Assembly (NCBI GenBank): GCA_023249645.1
Contig: JAHFCF010000002.1
Coordinates: 1 to 64,000, forward strand
Origin: Elusimicrobiota bacterium
Lineage (GTDB): Bacteria > Elusimicrobiota > Elusimicrobia > UBA1565 > UBA9628
DNA: 64,000 nt
Reading direction: 5' to 3'
Of this stretch, positions 25,386 to 34,041 are shown one piece after another (the stretch's first letter is position 1; each line of letters opens with the position of its first letter). The notes beneath the pieces were generated by a model. It was not told the DNA's origin, did not search any database, and saw only the letters and a list, made by a program, of their open reading frames with translations. A program made the position numbers and the translations under genes.

Positions 25386-26673
25386 GGCCAGGAGTGAGGA
25401 TTGGTGAAAGATGCGCAAGCGTGCGGCCTGTCGCCCCTTGAAGGCGATGGACCATGTCCTGAGCCTTGCGTCCGCATTCCTTGGCAAGAGAAGGCTGAGT
25501 CAGAAGTCTTCCCAAAGTCACAGCGAGGGCGGAAGCATCAGCAACCTCGAATCCGCCGCCGCAAGACTGCAAACTTGCAGCCGCCTGGCGCGCGTGCGCT
25601 GTGTGCGGCCCGAAGATCACGGGCTTGCCAAAAGCCGCTGGTTCAAGCAGATTGTGTCCCCCGACAGGCACCAAGGAGCCTCCCACAAAGGCGACATCAG
25701 CGCAGGCATAGAAAGAGGACAGCCACCCCATGGTATCGACGAGCAAGGCCTCGCCCGCATCCTGGGGAACACCTAAGCGCGCAAAACGCACGCCCAAGCG
25801 GCTTAATGACTCTGCCGCCGCATCCGAGCGCTCCACATGCCGTGGCGCCAAGACCAGTTTCAGATCCTTGATCTGCCGTCGAACCTCAAGAAAAGCCTGG
25901 ATGAGCATCTCTTCCTCGACCGGATGCGTGCTTCCGACAACAAAGAGGGGGAAATCCTGCCAGCCCAGCCGCTGCAGTTCCAATCGTCCGCGATCGTCTC
26001 CACGGACCTTGAGGCGGTCATATTTCATGTTGCCGACGACCATGACAGCCTGGGACGCAACGCCGAGAGCCGCGAGCCTTTGCGCGCCCACCTCGGTCTG
26101 CGCCGCCACCCTCTCCAGGCGGCGCAGAAAGGGACGCAAGAAACAGGCGATGAAGCGATAACGCGGGAAGCTGCGATCCGAGATCCGGGCGTTGACCATG
26201 CCGACCCGGAGACCGGCCCTCGTCGAGAGAGCGATCATGTTGGGCCACAGCTCGGTCTCGACGAGGATCAAGGCGTACGGTCGGACCTTCCGCAGAAAGC
26301 GGCTCACGGTCGGCCAGGAATCCACGGGCGCCAAGCACGCCGCATCCACCTGCGCCAAGCGTCCGGCCGCCTCCTTGCCCGCCTGCGTCATGGTCGTGAG
26401 CAGGATAGCCGGCGCGTCAGGCCGCGCATGCAGCTGGCGCAGGAATTCGTCCACAGCCGCGACCTCGCCGGCCGAAGCGACATGCACCCACAAGACCGGC
26501 CGGCCCGCCAGCTTGGCGAGCGCCTCCTCCGAGATCCCTCCCAAACGTTCGTTGATCTCGCCAGGCAGATCGCGCAACAGGCCCCGCCGCGAAGAGAGGA
26601 GGAACTTCAAGATGACTCCCAGGACGATGAAGGGTGCGGCCAGGTTGAGCAGAGCTAAAACAAAAAAAGTCAC
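25369..26673 (-). CDS. waaA: 3-deoxy-D-manno-octulosonic acid transferase (Kdo transferase)
   Basis: A 434-residue GT30 enzyme adding Kdo to lipid A precursor. N-terminal membrane segment, then RLGGISEEALAKLAGRPVLWVH with the family block WVHVASAGEVAAV, the acceptor/active-site region LVETELWPNMI, GMVNARISDRSFPRYR and the donor motif FVGGSLVPVGGHNLLEPAAF. Start is the GTG at 26673 (GTGA overlap with the acyltransferase stop). Length is typical. It uses CMP-Kdo made by KdsA/KdsB. Confidence 0.95.
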   Translation of the reverse strand: MTFFVLALLNLAAPFIVLGVILKFLLSSRRGLLRDLPGEINERLGGISEEALAKLAGRPVLWVHVASAGEVAAVDEFLRQLHARPDAPAILLTTMTQAGKEAAGRLAQVDAACLAPVDSWPTVSRFLRKVRPYALILVETELWPNMIALSTRAGLRVGMVNARISDRSFPRYRFIACFLRPFLRRLERVAAQTEVGAQRLAALGVASQAVMVVGNMKYDRLKVRGDDRGRLELQRLGWQDFPLFVVGSTHPVEEEMLIQAFLEVRRQIKDLKLVLAPRHVERSDAAAESLSRLGVRFARLGVPQDAGEALLVDTMGWLSSFYACADVAFVGGSLVPVGGHNLLEPAAFGKPVIFGPHTAHARQAAASLQSCGGGFEVADASALAVTLGRLLTQPSLAKECGRKAQDMVHRLQGATGRTLAHLSPILTPGRVQRT

Positions 26674-27308
26674 GAAGCCACCTCACAATCCGCCTCATCC
26701 GTGATGCGGTCGAGCTCAGTCTTAAGCTCCTGAGCCTTGGCCACCAGGTCGTCCTGAGGCCCCACGAAGATGGGCGCGCCGTGGATAACGACGGCTCGGC
26801 TCAGGGGAAGGGGGAAAAGAAAATGGTCCCAACTTCTGGAGAATTGCAGCCTGCGGGAGGCCGCGTTGGTGATCGGGACGATGGGTAGGCCCGTCTTCTG
26901 GGCCAGATAGAGGATGCCGGGCTTGATCTCGCGGGCCGGACCCTTGGGGCCATCGCAGGCAAGGCCGACGTCGAAGCCGGCGTCCAGAGAGTCCAACATC
27001 TCTCGGGTCGCGACCGCGCCGCCGCGTGAGGAAGAGCCGCGGCAAGCCGCGATGCCGAAAAGCGCCATGGCGCGGGCGATGAGCTCACCGTCGGCGCTGC
27101 GGCTGACGAGGACTTTCGCCCCGCTGGCGCGGTGGGACCACAAAAAGCCGATCTGGCGCTGGTGCCAGACCGCATAGATGACCGGTCCTTTGACGCGGCG
27201 GGCGGCTTCGAGATGCTCGCGCCCAAGCCAGCGCCAACGAGAGGTCAGGCCGACGAAAGAAACGATGAGATAGGCGAGGGGGGGAATGAAAAAACGCAGG
27301 ACATTCAA
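26670..27308 (-). CDS. DUF374 lysophospholipid acyltransferase-like protein
   Basis: A 212-residue membrane-associated protein with an N-terminal hydrophobic segment. It has VIYAVWHQRQIGFLW (the family's HxxxxxxW-type block in place of HX4D), ISRS-type SRSADGELIARAM, GSSSRGGAVATREML and ACDGPKGPAREIKPGI, the standard DUF374 pattern. Members lie beside waaA and are thought to be acyltransferase-like, perhaps for lipid A. Start: TTG at 27308 is the longest plausible; a GTG two codons in is an alternative, and no strong ribosome site marks either. Confidence 0.85.
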   Translation of the reverse strand: MNVLRFFIPPLAYLIVSFVGLTSRWRWLGREHLEAARRVKGPVIYAVWHQRQIGFLWSHRASGAKVLVSRSADGELIARAMALFGIAACRGSSSRGGAVATREMLDSLDAGFDVGLACDGPKGPAREIKPGILYLAQKTGLPIVPITNAASRRLQFSRSWDHFLFPLPLSRAVVIHGAPIFVGPQDDLVAKAQELKTELDRITDEADCEVAS

Positions 27309-27318
27309 AGGAGCGGAC

Positions 27319-27894
27319 TCACTCCTTCTTTTTGCTCCGCGTCTTGACCTGGGCCAGCCAGCTCAAGCTCACGACCGCGGAGGCCGCGGGATCGAGCCTG
27401 CCGTCCTGCAGGCGCACTTCGATCTTGGCCGCGTCGAGTTTGAAGAGCGCCGTCTGAATCGCCGCCGGGTCCTGAAGAGCATTCCAAGGGCTCAGGACGC
27501 AGGACTCGCGCCCGGCCTCGTCTTCGAGGATCGTCGAGGCGAAGCGCACGGCTTCATCCAAAGCGATCTCCTGTAGGAGGCCCCAAACAGCGTACATCTC
27601 CGAGGATATCCCTTGGGCCCTCTCCAGAGCCGGGGCAAATCCCGGGCCGAGGGTCGCCAAAATAACGCTATAGGCCAGGCCTGGGATGGGAGACAGAGCT
27701 GCCGCATCCGAGTCCGGATGCTTGAAGGTGTCGAAGAGCACCGCCGGCGCCATGTTTTTAGCAGCATCTGCCGCTAATCTCTGAATCTCGATATCGTCGA
27801 GGCCCAAGGCGAGAAGGTCCAGGCCGGCCTTCTTGGCCCGTCGCTTGATCTCAGCGGGCCTGAGGGTGAGCTTGAAGCCTCGGACCTTATGCAT
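27319..27894 (-). CDS. Protein resembling the vitamin B12-dependent methionine synthase activation domain
   Basis: A 191-residue protein. The second half has the order expected of stand-alone MetH activation-domain proteins: ILATLGPGFAPALERA, a helix with EIALDEAVRFAST, CVLSPWNALQDPAAIQTALF and KIEVRLQDGRLDPAASAV, comparable to the usual SPGYxDWPLxxQ and IGVxLTxxxxMxPxKSVS blocks, though the Tyr/Trp motif is changed. If correct it would reactivate a B12 methionine synthase whose own domain is missing. Its stop lies 11 bases before the acyltransferase start and its ATG overlaps secF by 8 bases. The call rests on pattern memory only. Confidence 0.45.
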   Translation of the reverse strand: MHKVRGFKLTLRPAEIKRRAKKAGLDLLALGLDDIEIQRLAADAAKNMAPAVLFDTFKHPDSDAAALSPIPGLAYSVILATLGPGFAPALERAQGISSEMYAVWGLLQEIALDEAVRFASTILEDEAGRESCVLSPWNALQDPAAIQTALFKLDAAKIEVRLQDGRLDPAASAVVSLSWLAQVKTRSKKKE

Positions 27895-28852
27895 ACCCCT
27901 GTTTTTTCGGCAGCGGCCTGATCTTTGCGGAGAGCTCCGCGGCGGAGGCCTTACGGCCGCCCATGCGCACCTCCCACTCGTAGATCAAAGTGGACGTGGC
28001 GGCGATGGAGGAATAGGTTCCCAGGATGTTGCCCACGACCATGGCCAAGGAGAAGTTGCGCAGCACGGGCCCGCCGAAGATGAGCAGGATGATGCAGACG
28101 GTCTGCACGGTCAGGACCGTGATGATGGTCCGAGAGAGGGTCTCGTTGATGGAGGAGTTGATAATCTCGCCGAAGTCGGCCCCGCGCTTGATGCGCAGGT
28201 TCTCGCGGATCCGGTCGAAGATGATGATGGTGTCGTGCATGGAGTAGCCCGCGATGGTCAGAAGCGCCGTCACGATCAGCAGGTCCACCTCGAGGCCCAA
28301 GAGTGAGAAGAGCGCCGCCGTGCCCACCACGTCATGGAAAAGCTCCAAAACGCCCGTGAGCCCCCAGAGGGGATTGGCAAAGCGGTAAGCCACGTAGATG
28401 ATGATGCACATCAGGCTCAGGAAGATCGCCCAATAGGTTCGGCGCTTCAAGTCCTTGCCGACGACAGGGCCGACGAAATCCTTCTTCTCCAAGGTCGGCA
28501 GATTGTCCGGGAAGCCGGCCTTCAGGACGTCCAGGGTGCGGTTGGAGGCGTCCTCCATGGCTTTTTCGTCGCTCTTCTCACGCAGGATGTAATTGATGCG
28601 GCCGTTAGGCGCCGTCAGGGTCTGGATCTCCGGATTGAGTCCCGCGCGGCCCAGATCCGCGCGCAGATCAGCCACGCTCACGGGCTGGACGAAGGAGACC
28701 TGAAGCAGTGTCCCTCCGGTGAACTCGATAGAGTAGTTGAATCCCTTGACGAGGATCGTCGCGACGCCGCCGATGATGATGGACAGCGAGATGACGATGG
28801 GGATGCGTCGAAGGCCGATGAAGTCGATGCTGGGTTTGTGGAAGAATTCCAT
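27887..28852 (-). CDS. secF: Protein translocase subunit SecF
   Basis: A 321-residue inner-membrane RND-type protein that uses the proton gradient to help Sec translocation. First TM segment then YSIEFTGGTLLQVSF (the FTGG block), AVLCC-like YSMHDTIIIFDRIREN (the family's D..VV.FDR.REN motif), and five further TM helices. The 80-residue periplasmic domain between TM1 and TM2 is present. It directly follows secD (1-base gap) as usual. Confidence 0.96.
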   Translation of the reverse strand: MEFFHKPSIDFIGLRRIPIVISLSIIIGGVATILVKGFNYSIEFTGGTLLQVSFVQPVSVADLRADLGRAGLNPEIQTLTAPNGRINYILREKSDEKAMEDASNRTLDVLKAGFPDNLPTLEKKDFVGPVVGKDLKRRTYWAIFLSLMCIIIYVAYRFANPLWGLTGVLELFHDVVGTAALFSLLGLEVDLLIVTALLTIAGYSMHDTIIIFDRIRENLRIKRGADFGEIINSSINETLSRTIITVLTVQTVCIILLIFGGPVLRNFSLAMVVGNILGTYSSIAATSTLIYEWEVRMGGRKASAAELSAKIRPLPKKQGYA

Positions 28853-28853
28853 G

Positions 28854-30269
28854 TTAGATCGACAGCTCCTCTACGGGATTGGCGGAGAGATAAGAATCGA
28901 ACACGAGCCGCGTCACGTAGATGGCCGTGACGAAGCTCATGATGATGCCCACGATGAGGGTGACCGCGAAGCCCTTGATGGGGCCCGTGCCGAAGTTGAA
29001 GAGGAAGGCCGCGACCCCGACCGTGGTGATATTGCAGTCGAGGATCGCGGTGAAGGCGCGGTCGTAGCCCTGGGTCACGGCCAGGCGCACCGGCTTGCCC
29101 GCGCGCAGCTCCTCGCGGATGCGCTCGAAGATCAGCACGTTGGCGTCCACGGCCATGGCCAAGCTCAGGATCATTCCGGCCATGCCGGGCAAGGTCAGCG
29201 TGGATTGGAAATACGACATGGCGGCCAGAAGGTACAAGCAGTTCAGGGCCAGGGCCATGCAGGCGATCACGCCGGAGAGACGGTAGTAGACGACCATGAA
29301 CATGACCACGAGGGCCAGGCCGACGAGGCCCGAGGTGATGCCGGCGCGGATGGAGTCCTCGCCCAAAGTCGGGCCGACCGTGCGCTCCTCGATGAGATTG
29401 ACGGGCGCGGGCAGAGCGCCGGCGCGAAGCACGATGGCCAGGTTGCGCGCGTCATCCGCCGAGAATTGGCCCTCGATGAAACCCGAACCGCCGGAGATCT
29501 TCGTGTGGATGACCGGGGCCGAGTAGACGATGTCGTCGAGCAGGATGGCCATGCGCTTGCCGACGTTGGCGCCGGTGAGGTTCGCGAAGGTCACAGCCGC
29601 CTCGGGCTTCAACTTGAAGTCCACCACGGGCATCCCATAGTCCCCGCCGGTGGACACGCGGGCGGTCTCCAGCTGCGCGCCGGTGATCGGCGTCTCCTTC
29701 TTGACGAGGTAGAGAGAACTCTCCTTGCCCGGGAAAAGATCCATTCCCGCGGGAACGAGCTTGGCCGCGGCTGACGAGATCTTGGGGCCGTTGAAAGCGG
29801 CCACGCCGAGCTCCGCGATCTTTCCCAAGGCCTTCTGCGCCACATCGGAATCATCCACCATCCGCCATTCCAGCAGCGCGGTCTTGCCCACGAGCTCCTT
29901 GGCCTGCGCCGTGTTGGTGATGCCGGGCAGTTGGACCACGATCCAGCGCTGGCCCTGGCGCACGATCATGGGCTCGGCCACGCCGAACTGGTCCACGCGG
30001 TTGCGGATGATCTCGATGGCGCGGGCCATGGCGTCGCTCAGATCCGCCTTGGGGTCGAGCTTGGAGACGTCGAGCTCCATCAAAAGGTGCGTGCCCCCGC
30101 GCAAGTCGAGACCGAGATTCAGCAGCCATTTCGGACGCTGGCGATAGGCTTCAAGCTTCTCCCTCTCCGAGGCATCGAGACTGTACCAGTTGACCGTAGG
30201 ATAGAGGAAGAAGAGAGCGAGGATGACGCTGCCCAGGACGAAGGTCCACTTGATCTGGAGCTTGCTCAT
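28854..30269 (-). CDS. secD: Protein translocase subunit SecD
   Basis: A 471-residue protein with the SecD order: TM1, LGLDLRGGTHLLMELD, the P1 periplasmic domain with VDQFGVAEPMIVRQG and IVVQLPG, then GLVGLALVVMFMVVYYR, LPGMAGMILSLAMAVDANVLIFERIREEL and the closing TM bundle. It is at the short end of the family (E. coli 615), as is common outside proteobacteria. Gap to yajC is 7 bases. Confidence 0.96.
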   Translation of the reverse strand: MSKLQIKWTFVLGSVILALFFLYPTVNWYSLDASEREKLEAYRQRPKWLLNLGLDLRGGTHLLMELDVSKLDPKADLSDAMARAIEIIRNRVDQFGVAEPMIVRQGQRWIVVQLPGITNTAQAKELVGKTALLEWRMVDDSDVAQKALGKIAELGVAAFNGPKISSAAAKLVPAGMDLFPGKESSLYLVKKETPITGAQLETARVSTGGDYGMPVVDFKLKPEAAVTFANLTGANVGKRMAILLDDIVYSAPVIHTKISGGSGFIEGQFSADDARNLAIVLRAGALPAPVNLIEERTVGPTLGEDSIRAGITSGLVGLALVVMFMVVYYRLSGVIACMALALNCLYLLAAMSYFQSTLTLPGMAGMILSLAMAVDANVLIFERIREELRAGKPVRLAVTQGYDRAFTAILDCNITTVGVAAFLFNFGTGPIKGFAVTLIVGIIMSFVTAIYVTRLVFDSYLSANPVEELSI

Positions 30270-30276
30270 GGGAGGC

Positions 30277-30594
30277 TCAGGAAGGCACGAGCTGGGTCGC
30301 GGCCGGCTCCGGGGAACCCTCGACGGCCACCACCCGCGCCACGGCCGAGCGGACCAAGGTCAGCTTCACGTTCTCGGCGAAGCGGACTTCCAGGTCATTG
30401 CCCTTCACTCCCGTGATCGTGCCGTAGAGCCCGCCCGTGGTCAGGATCTTATCGCCCTTCTTCACGGAGTCGAGCATGGTTTGATGCTCGCGCGCCTGCT
30501 TCTGCTGCGGACGGATAAGGAAGAAATAGAAGATGGCGAAGACGGCCGCGATGGGGATCATGTTGACCAAGAGGTTGGGCTGTTGTGTGGGCAT
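30277..30594 (-). CDS. yajC: Preprotein translocase subunit YajC
   Basis: A 105-residue protein with one N-terminal TM helix and the family block FFLIRPQQKQAREHQTML, followed by VKKGDKILTTGGLYGTITGV. AGGAGAG lies just upstream of the ATG. It heads the yajC-secD-secF set. Beyond it, about 60 bases separate it from the pyrophosphatase stop. Confidence 0.95.
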   Translation of the reverse strand: MPTQQPNLLVNMIPIAAVFAIFYFFLIRPQQKQAREHQTMLDSVKKGDKILTTGGLYGTITGVKGNDLEVRFAENVKLTLVRSAVARVVAVEGSPEPAATQLVPS

Positions 30595-30654
30595 AAGCTC
30601 TCCTTAGGACCCGATCCGCAGGGATCCGATTCAGACGCCAGATTCTAGCACTTT

Positions 30655-32820
30655 TTACAGAAACAACGGCGCAAGCACCAGCGTGATCGTGGCCAAAAGC
30701 TTGATCAAGACATGCAGGGAGGGCCCCGCCGTGTCCTTGAAGGGATCGCCGACCGTGTCGCCCACGACCGCCGCCTTGTGCGGGTCCGAGCGCTTGCCGC
30801 CGAAGGCCCCGGTCTCGATGTATTTCTTGGCGTTGTCCCAGGCGCCGCCCGAGTTGTTGAGGAAGGTGGCCAGGAGGATGCCTGCCACCGTGCCGATCAT
30901 CAAGAACGCCGCCACGGTCTCGGCCGCGATCGTCGGGTCGGCCGGGGTGATGAAGACGCGGAAGAGCAAGCCCACGGCGATGGGCCCGCAGACCGCGACC
31001 AGGCCCGGCAGGACCATGGCCTTCAAGGCGCCCACGGTCACGATGTCCACGCACTGGCCGTAGTCCGGAGAATCCGTCCCCTGCATGATGCCGGGCTTTT
31101 CCTTGAATTGCCGGCGCACCTCGTTGATGACCGCGAAGGCCGCCCTGCCCACGGCCCGGATGGTGAACCCGGAGAAGAGGAAGACGAGCATGGCTCCCAG
31201 CATGGCCCCGACGAAGACCTCGGGCTTGGCGATGTTCACGCCGATATGCACACCCTTGTAGTTGAAGATCTCATCCATGTACGCGGAGAAGAGGAGGAAC
31301 GCGGCCAGAGCCGCGGAGCCGATGGCGTAACCCTTGGTCAGGGCCTTGGTCGTGTTGCCCACCGCGTCCAAGCGGTCGGTCTTCTTGCGGATGGCCTCCG
31401 GCTGGTGCGACATCTCGACGATGCCGCCCGCGTTGTCCGTGATCGGGCCGAAGGTGTCCATGGCCAGGATGTAGGCCGCGGTGCTGAGCATGCCCATGGT
31501 CGCGACCGCCGTGCCGAAGAGACCGCCCAGGCCGCCGGGTAAGGCCGCGACACCCAGCTTGTAGGAGGCCAAGATCGCGATGCAGATGACGATGACGGGC
31601 AGAGCCACGCACTCAAAGCCCACGGACACGCCGGCGATGATGTTGGTCGCCGGTCCGGTCTGCGAGGCTTCCGCGATGGAGAGGACGGGACGGTATTTGT
31701 ATTCGGTGTAGTACTGGGTGATGTACACGAAGGCCTGCGAGTTCAAGATGCCGATGACGCCGCAAACCGTGTAGTAGAGCCAGGCGTTGGGCGCCAAGTC
31801 CGTGTAGAGCAGCCACCGCGCTGAAAAGGCGAAGGCTGCCATGGCCAAAGCCGAGGCGATGTAATAGCCGATGTTGAGGGCTGTCATGGGATCCTTGTCC
31901 TCTTCCGTGCGCACATAGAGGATGCCCACGATGGAGGCCAAAATGCCCAAGGCGCGCGCGACCAGCGGAAAGAGGATGCCCTTCCAGCCGAAGAAGGGGA
32001 TGAGCGCCACGCCGAGGATCATGGCGCCGATGTTCTCGGCAGCCGTGGACTCGAAGAGGTCCGCGCCGCGCCCCGCGCAGTCGCCCACGTTGTCGCCCAC
32101 CAGGTCCGCGATGACGGCGGGATTGCGCGGGTCGTCTTCGGGGATGCCGGCCTCGACCTTGCCCACGAGGTCCGCGCCCACGTCAGCGGCCTTGGTGTAG
32201 ATGCCGCCGCCCAGCTGGGCGAAGAGCGCCACGAAGGAGGCGCCGAAGCCGTAGCCCACGATCATGAAGGGGATCTTAGAGACGTCGTAGCCCAGGAACT
32301 TGAGCAGCGTGAAGAGCCCGCCCACGCCGAAGAGCGAGAGCGCGGTCACGAAGATGCCCGAGACCGCTCCGCCGCGCAGAGCGATGCGCAGAGCATCATT
32401 CAAGGAAGTGCGTGCCGCCGAGGCCGTGCGGATGTTGGCGCGGATCGAGACCCACATGCCCATGAAGCCCGCGCTGACCGAGCATAAGGCGCCCATGACG
32501 AAGGAAAGCGTCGTCCAGTAGGCCAGGGTCATAGGGAGAGCCGCGTCGTGCTCGTTGTGGCTGCGCACGAAAGCGTAGAGGACGAACAGGAGCACCGCGA
32601 ACGCGCTGGCCAAGAACAGGATGGTCTTGTTCTGGCGGCGCAGGAAGGCCTCGGCTCCTGCCTTGATGGCGTCCGAGATCTTGCGCATCTCGTCTGTGCC
32701 GGTGTCCTTGGCCATGACCCAGAGGGTCAGCCAGTAGGCGACGGCAAGCGCCGTCAAAGACGCCCCGAACACGAGAGCCAGGGCTGGTCTCATCGAGAGT
32801 TGGCAGTAGCAGACGTTCAT
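30655..32820 (-). CDS. hppA: Membrane-bound ion-translocating pyrophosphatase, K+-independent type
   Basis: A 721-residue integral membrane protein with about 16 TM helices that couples pyrophosphate hydrolysis to ion pumping. Substrate motifs: GGGIYTKAADVGADLVGKVE, DDPRNPAVIADLVGDNVGD, and GDTVGDPFKDTAGPSLH near the end. The subtype signature reads GNTTKALTKGYAIGSAAL; Lys after GNTT is the mark of K+-independent, H+-pumping members, where K+-dependent ones have Ala. AGGAGG six bases before the ATG at 32820 settles the start. Confidence 0.95.
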   Translation of the reverse strand: MNVCYCQLSMRPALALVFGASLTALAVAYWLTLWVMAKDTGTDEMRKISDAIKAGAEAFLRRQNKTILFLASAFAVLLFVLYAFVRSHNEHDAALPMTLAYWTTLSFVMGALCSVSAGFMGMWVSIRANIRTASAARTSLNDALRIALRGGAVSGIFVTALSLFGVGGLFTLLKFLGYDVSKIPFMIVGYGFGASFVALFAQLGGGIYTKAADVGADLVGKVEAGIPEDDPRNPAVIADLVGDNVGDCAGRGADLFESTAAENIGAMILGVALIPFFGWKGILFPLVARALGILASIVGILYVRTEEDKDPMTALNIGYYIASALAMAAFAFSARWLLYTDLAPNAWLYYTVCGVIGILNSQAFVYITQYYTEYKYRPVLSIAEASQTGPATNIIAGVSVGFECVALPVIVICIAILASYKLGVAALPGGLGGLFGTAVATMGMLSTAAYILAMDTFGPITDNAGGIVEMSHQPEAIRKKTDRLDAVGNTTKALTKGYAIGSAALAAFLLFSAYMDEIFNYKGVHIGVNIAKPEVFVGAMLGAMLVFLFSGFTIRAVGRAAFAVINEVRRQFKEKPGIMQGTDSPDYGQCVDIVTVGALKAMVLPGLVAVCGPIAVGLLFRVFITPADPTIAAETVAAFLMIGTVAGILLATFLNNSGGAWDNAKKYIETGAFGGKRSDPHKAAVVGDTVGDPFKDTAGPSLHVLIKLLATITLVLAPLFL

Positions 32821-32886
32821 GAACGACCTCCTGAAGTCATGGGTTTGATTTGAACCTAGGAAATAAAGCAGTTTCAGACGTTTTCG

Positions 32887-34041
32887 TCAATGCTCGGGGT
32901 CAGACCTTTCCGTATTTTCCGTATTTTTCTTGTAGCCCGCCAGGAACGCATCTCTCCTTTGCGTGAAGCAGTTCTCGCGCAAAGCCTGGCGGATCTCCGC
33001 GGCAACGCCCATCATCAGATGCAGGTTGTGATAGGAAAGCAGCTGGTAGACCAGAAGCTCCTTGGTGCGGAAAAGATGGCCGAGATACGCCCGAGAATAG
33101 CGGCGGCAGACGAAACAGGAGCACTCCGCGTCCAACGGGGAAAAATCCTGCCGATGGCTGCTGTTGACGATGTTGAGCTTGCCGGTGCGCAGCATGGCCT
33201 GGCCGTTGCGCGCCACGCGCGTGGGCCAGACGCAGTCCATCATGTCCACGCCGCGGCTGACAGCGTCCCACAGGTCAGGCGGAGTGCCCACTCCCATGAG
33301 ATAGCGCGGCTTGTCCTCGGGGAGCAAGGACGTGGCCGTCTCCAGGATGGACCAGGTCTGGTCCTTGGGCTCGCCCACGGAGAGTCCCCCGATGGAGACT
33401 CCGTCCCAGGGAAGGGTCTGCAGATGCTCCGCGGCCTGTTTCCTTAAGGAGGGGAAGAAGGAGCCTTGCAGGATGGGAAAGAACAACGATCGAGAACCAG
33501 CATCTCTGGCTTTTTTCAACGCGATGACGGAACGGTCGCTCCAAGCCATGGTCCGGCGCAGGGCCGCGGACGCATGAGCCTCGTCGCATCCATAAGGCGC
33601 GCACTCGTCCAAAGTCGTCCAGCAATCGGAGCCTAGGTCGCGCTGGACCTCGATGACCTTCTCCGCGGTCAGGCGGTGCTCGCTGCCGTCCCAGTGGGAA
33701 CGGAAGGTCACGCCCTCGTCGTCGATCTCGCGCAGGTCCGATTGGCTCAGGACCTGGAAGCCTCCGGAATCGGTCAGGATCATCCCGTCATAACCCATGA
33801 AGCGATGCAATCCCCCGGCCTTTTTCACGACTTCGGTTCCGGGCCGCAGATAGAGGTGGTAGGAGTTGGCGAGGATCGCGCGCACGCCGAGGCTTCCTAA
33901 TTCCTCCTGCGAGATCGCCTTGACCGTGCCCTGGGTCGCCACGGGCATGAAGACCGGGGTCTCCACATCGCCGTGGGGGGTGCAGAGGACGCCGGCCCGC
34001 GCGCGGGTCGAAGAGTCCTTCGCTTGAATGCGGAAGCTCAT
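32887..34041 (-). CDS. tgt: tRNA-guanine transglycosylase
   Basis: A 384-residue enzyme exchanging G34 for preQ1 in queuosine tRNAs. Motifs: ILANSYHLYLRPG, ILTDSGGFQVLS (catalytic Asp), IGGLSVGEPKDQT, DCVWPTRVARNGQA and the zinc site CSCFVC with a downstream His (LSYHNLHLMM). ATG overlaps the queA stop as ATGA. Its last 14 codons (KKNTENTERSDPEH) are read through dispersed repeat copy B, so the natural C-terminus has been replaced or extended by the repeat. Confidence 0.96.
   Translation of the reverse strand: MSFRIQAKDSSTRARAGVLCTPHGDVETPVFMPVATQGTVKAISQEELGSLGVRAILANSYHLYLRPGTEVVKKAGGLHRFMGYDGMILTDSGGFQVLSQSDLREIDDEGVTFRSHWDGSEHRLTAEKVIEVQRDLGSDCWTTLDECAPYGCDEAHASAALRRTMAWSDRSVIALKKARDAGSRSLFFPILQGSFFPSLRKQAAEHLQTLPWDGVSIGGLSVGEPKDQTWSILETATSLLPEDKPRYLMGVGTPPDLWDAVSRGVDMMDCVWPTRVARNGQAMLRTGKLNIVNSSHRQDFSPLDAECSCFVCRRYSRAYLGHLFRTKELLVYQLLSYHNLHLMMGVAAEIRQALRENCFTQRRDAFLAGYKKNTENTERSDPEH
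32895..32929. repeat. Dispersed repeat copy B, inside the 3' end of tgt
   Basis: Plus strand reads CGGGGTCAGACCTTTCCG then TATTTTCCGTATTTTTC. It encodes the final codons of tgt and ends 6 bases before its stop. Matches copy C (55049-55080) at nearly every base over 30 positions. Confidence 0.75.
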
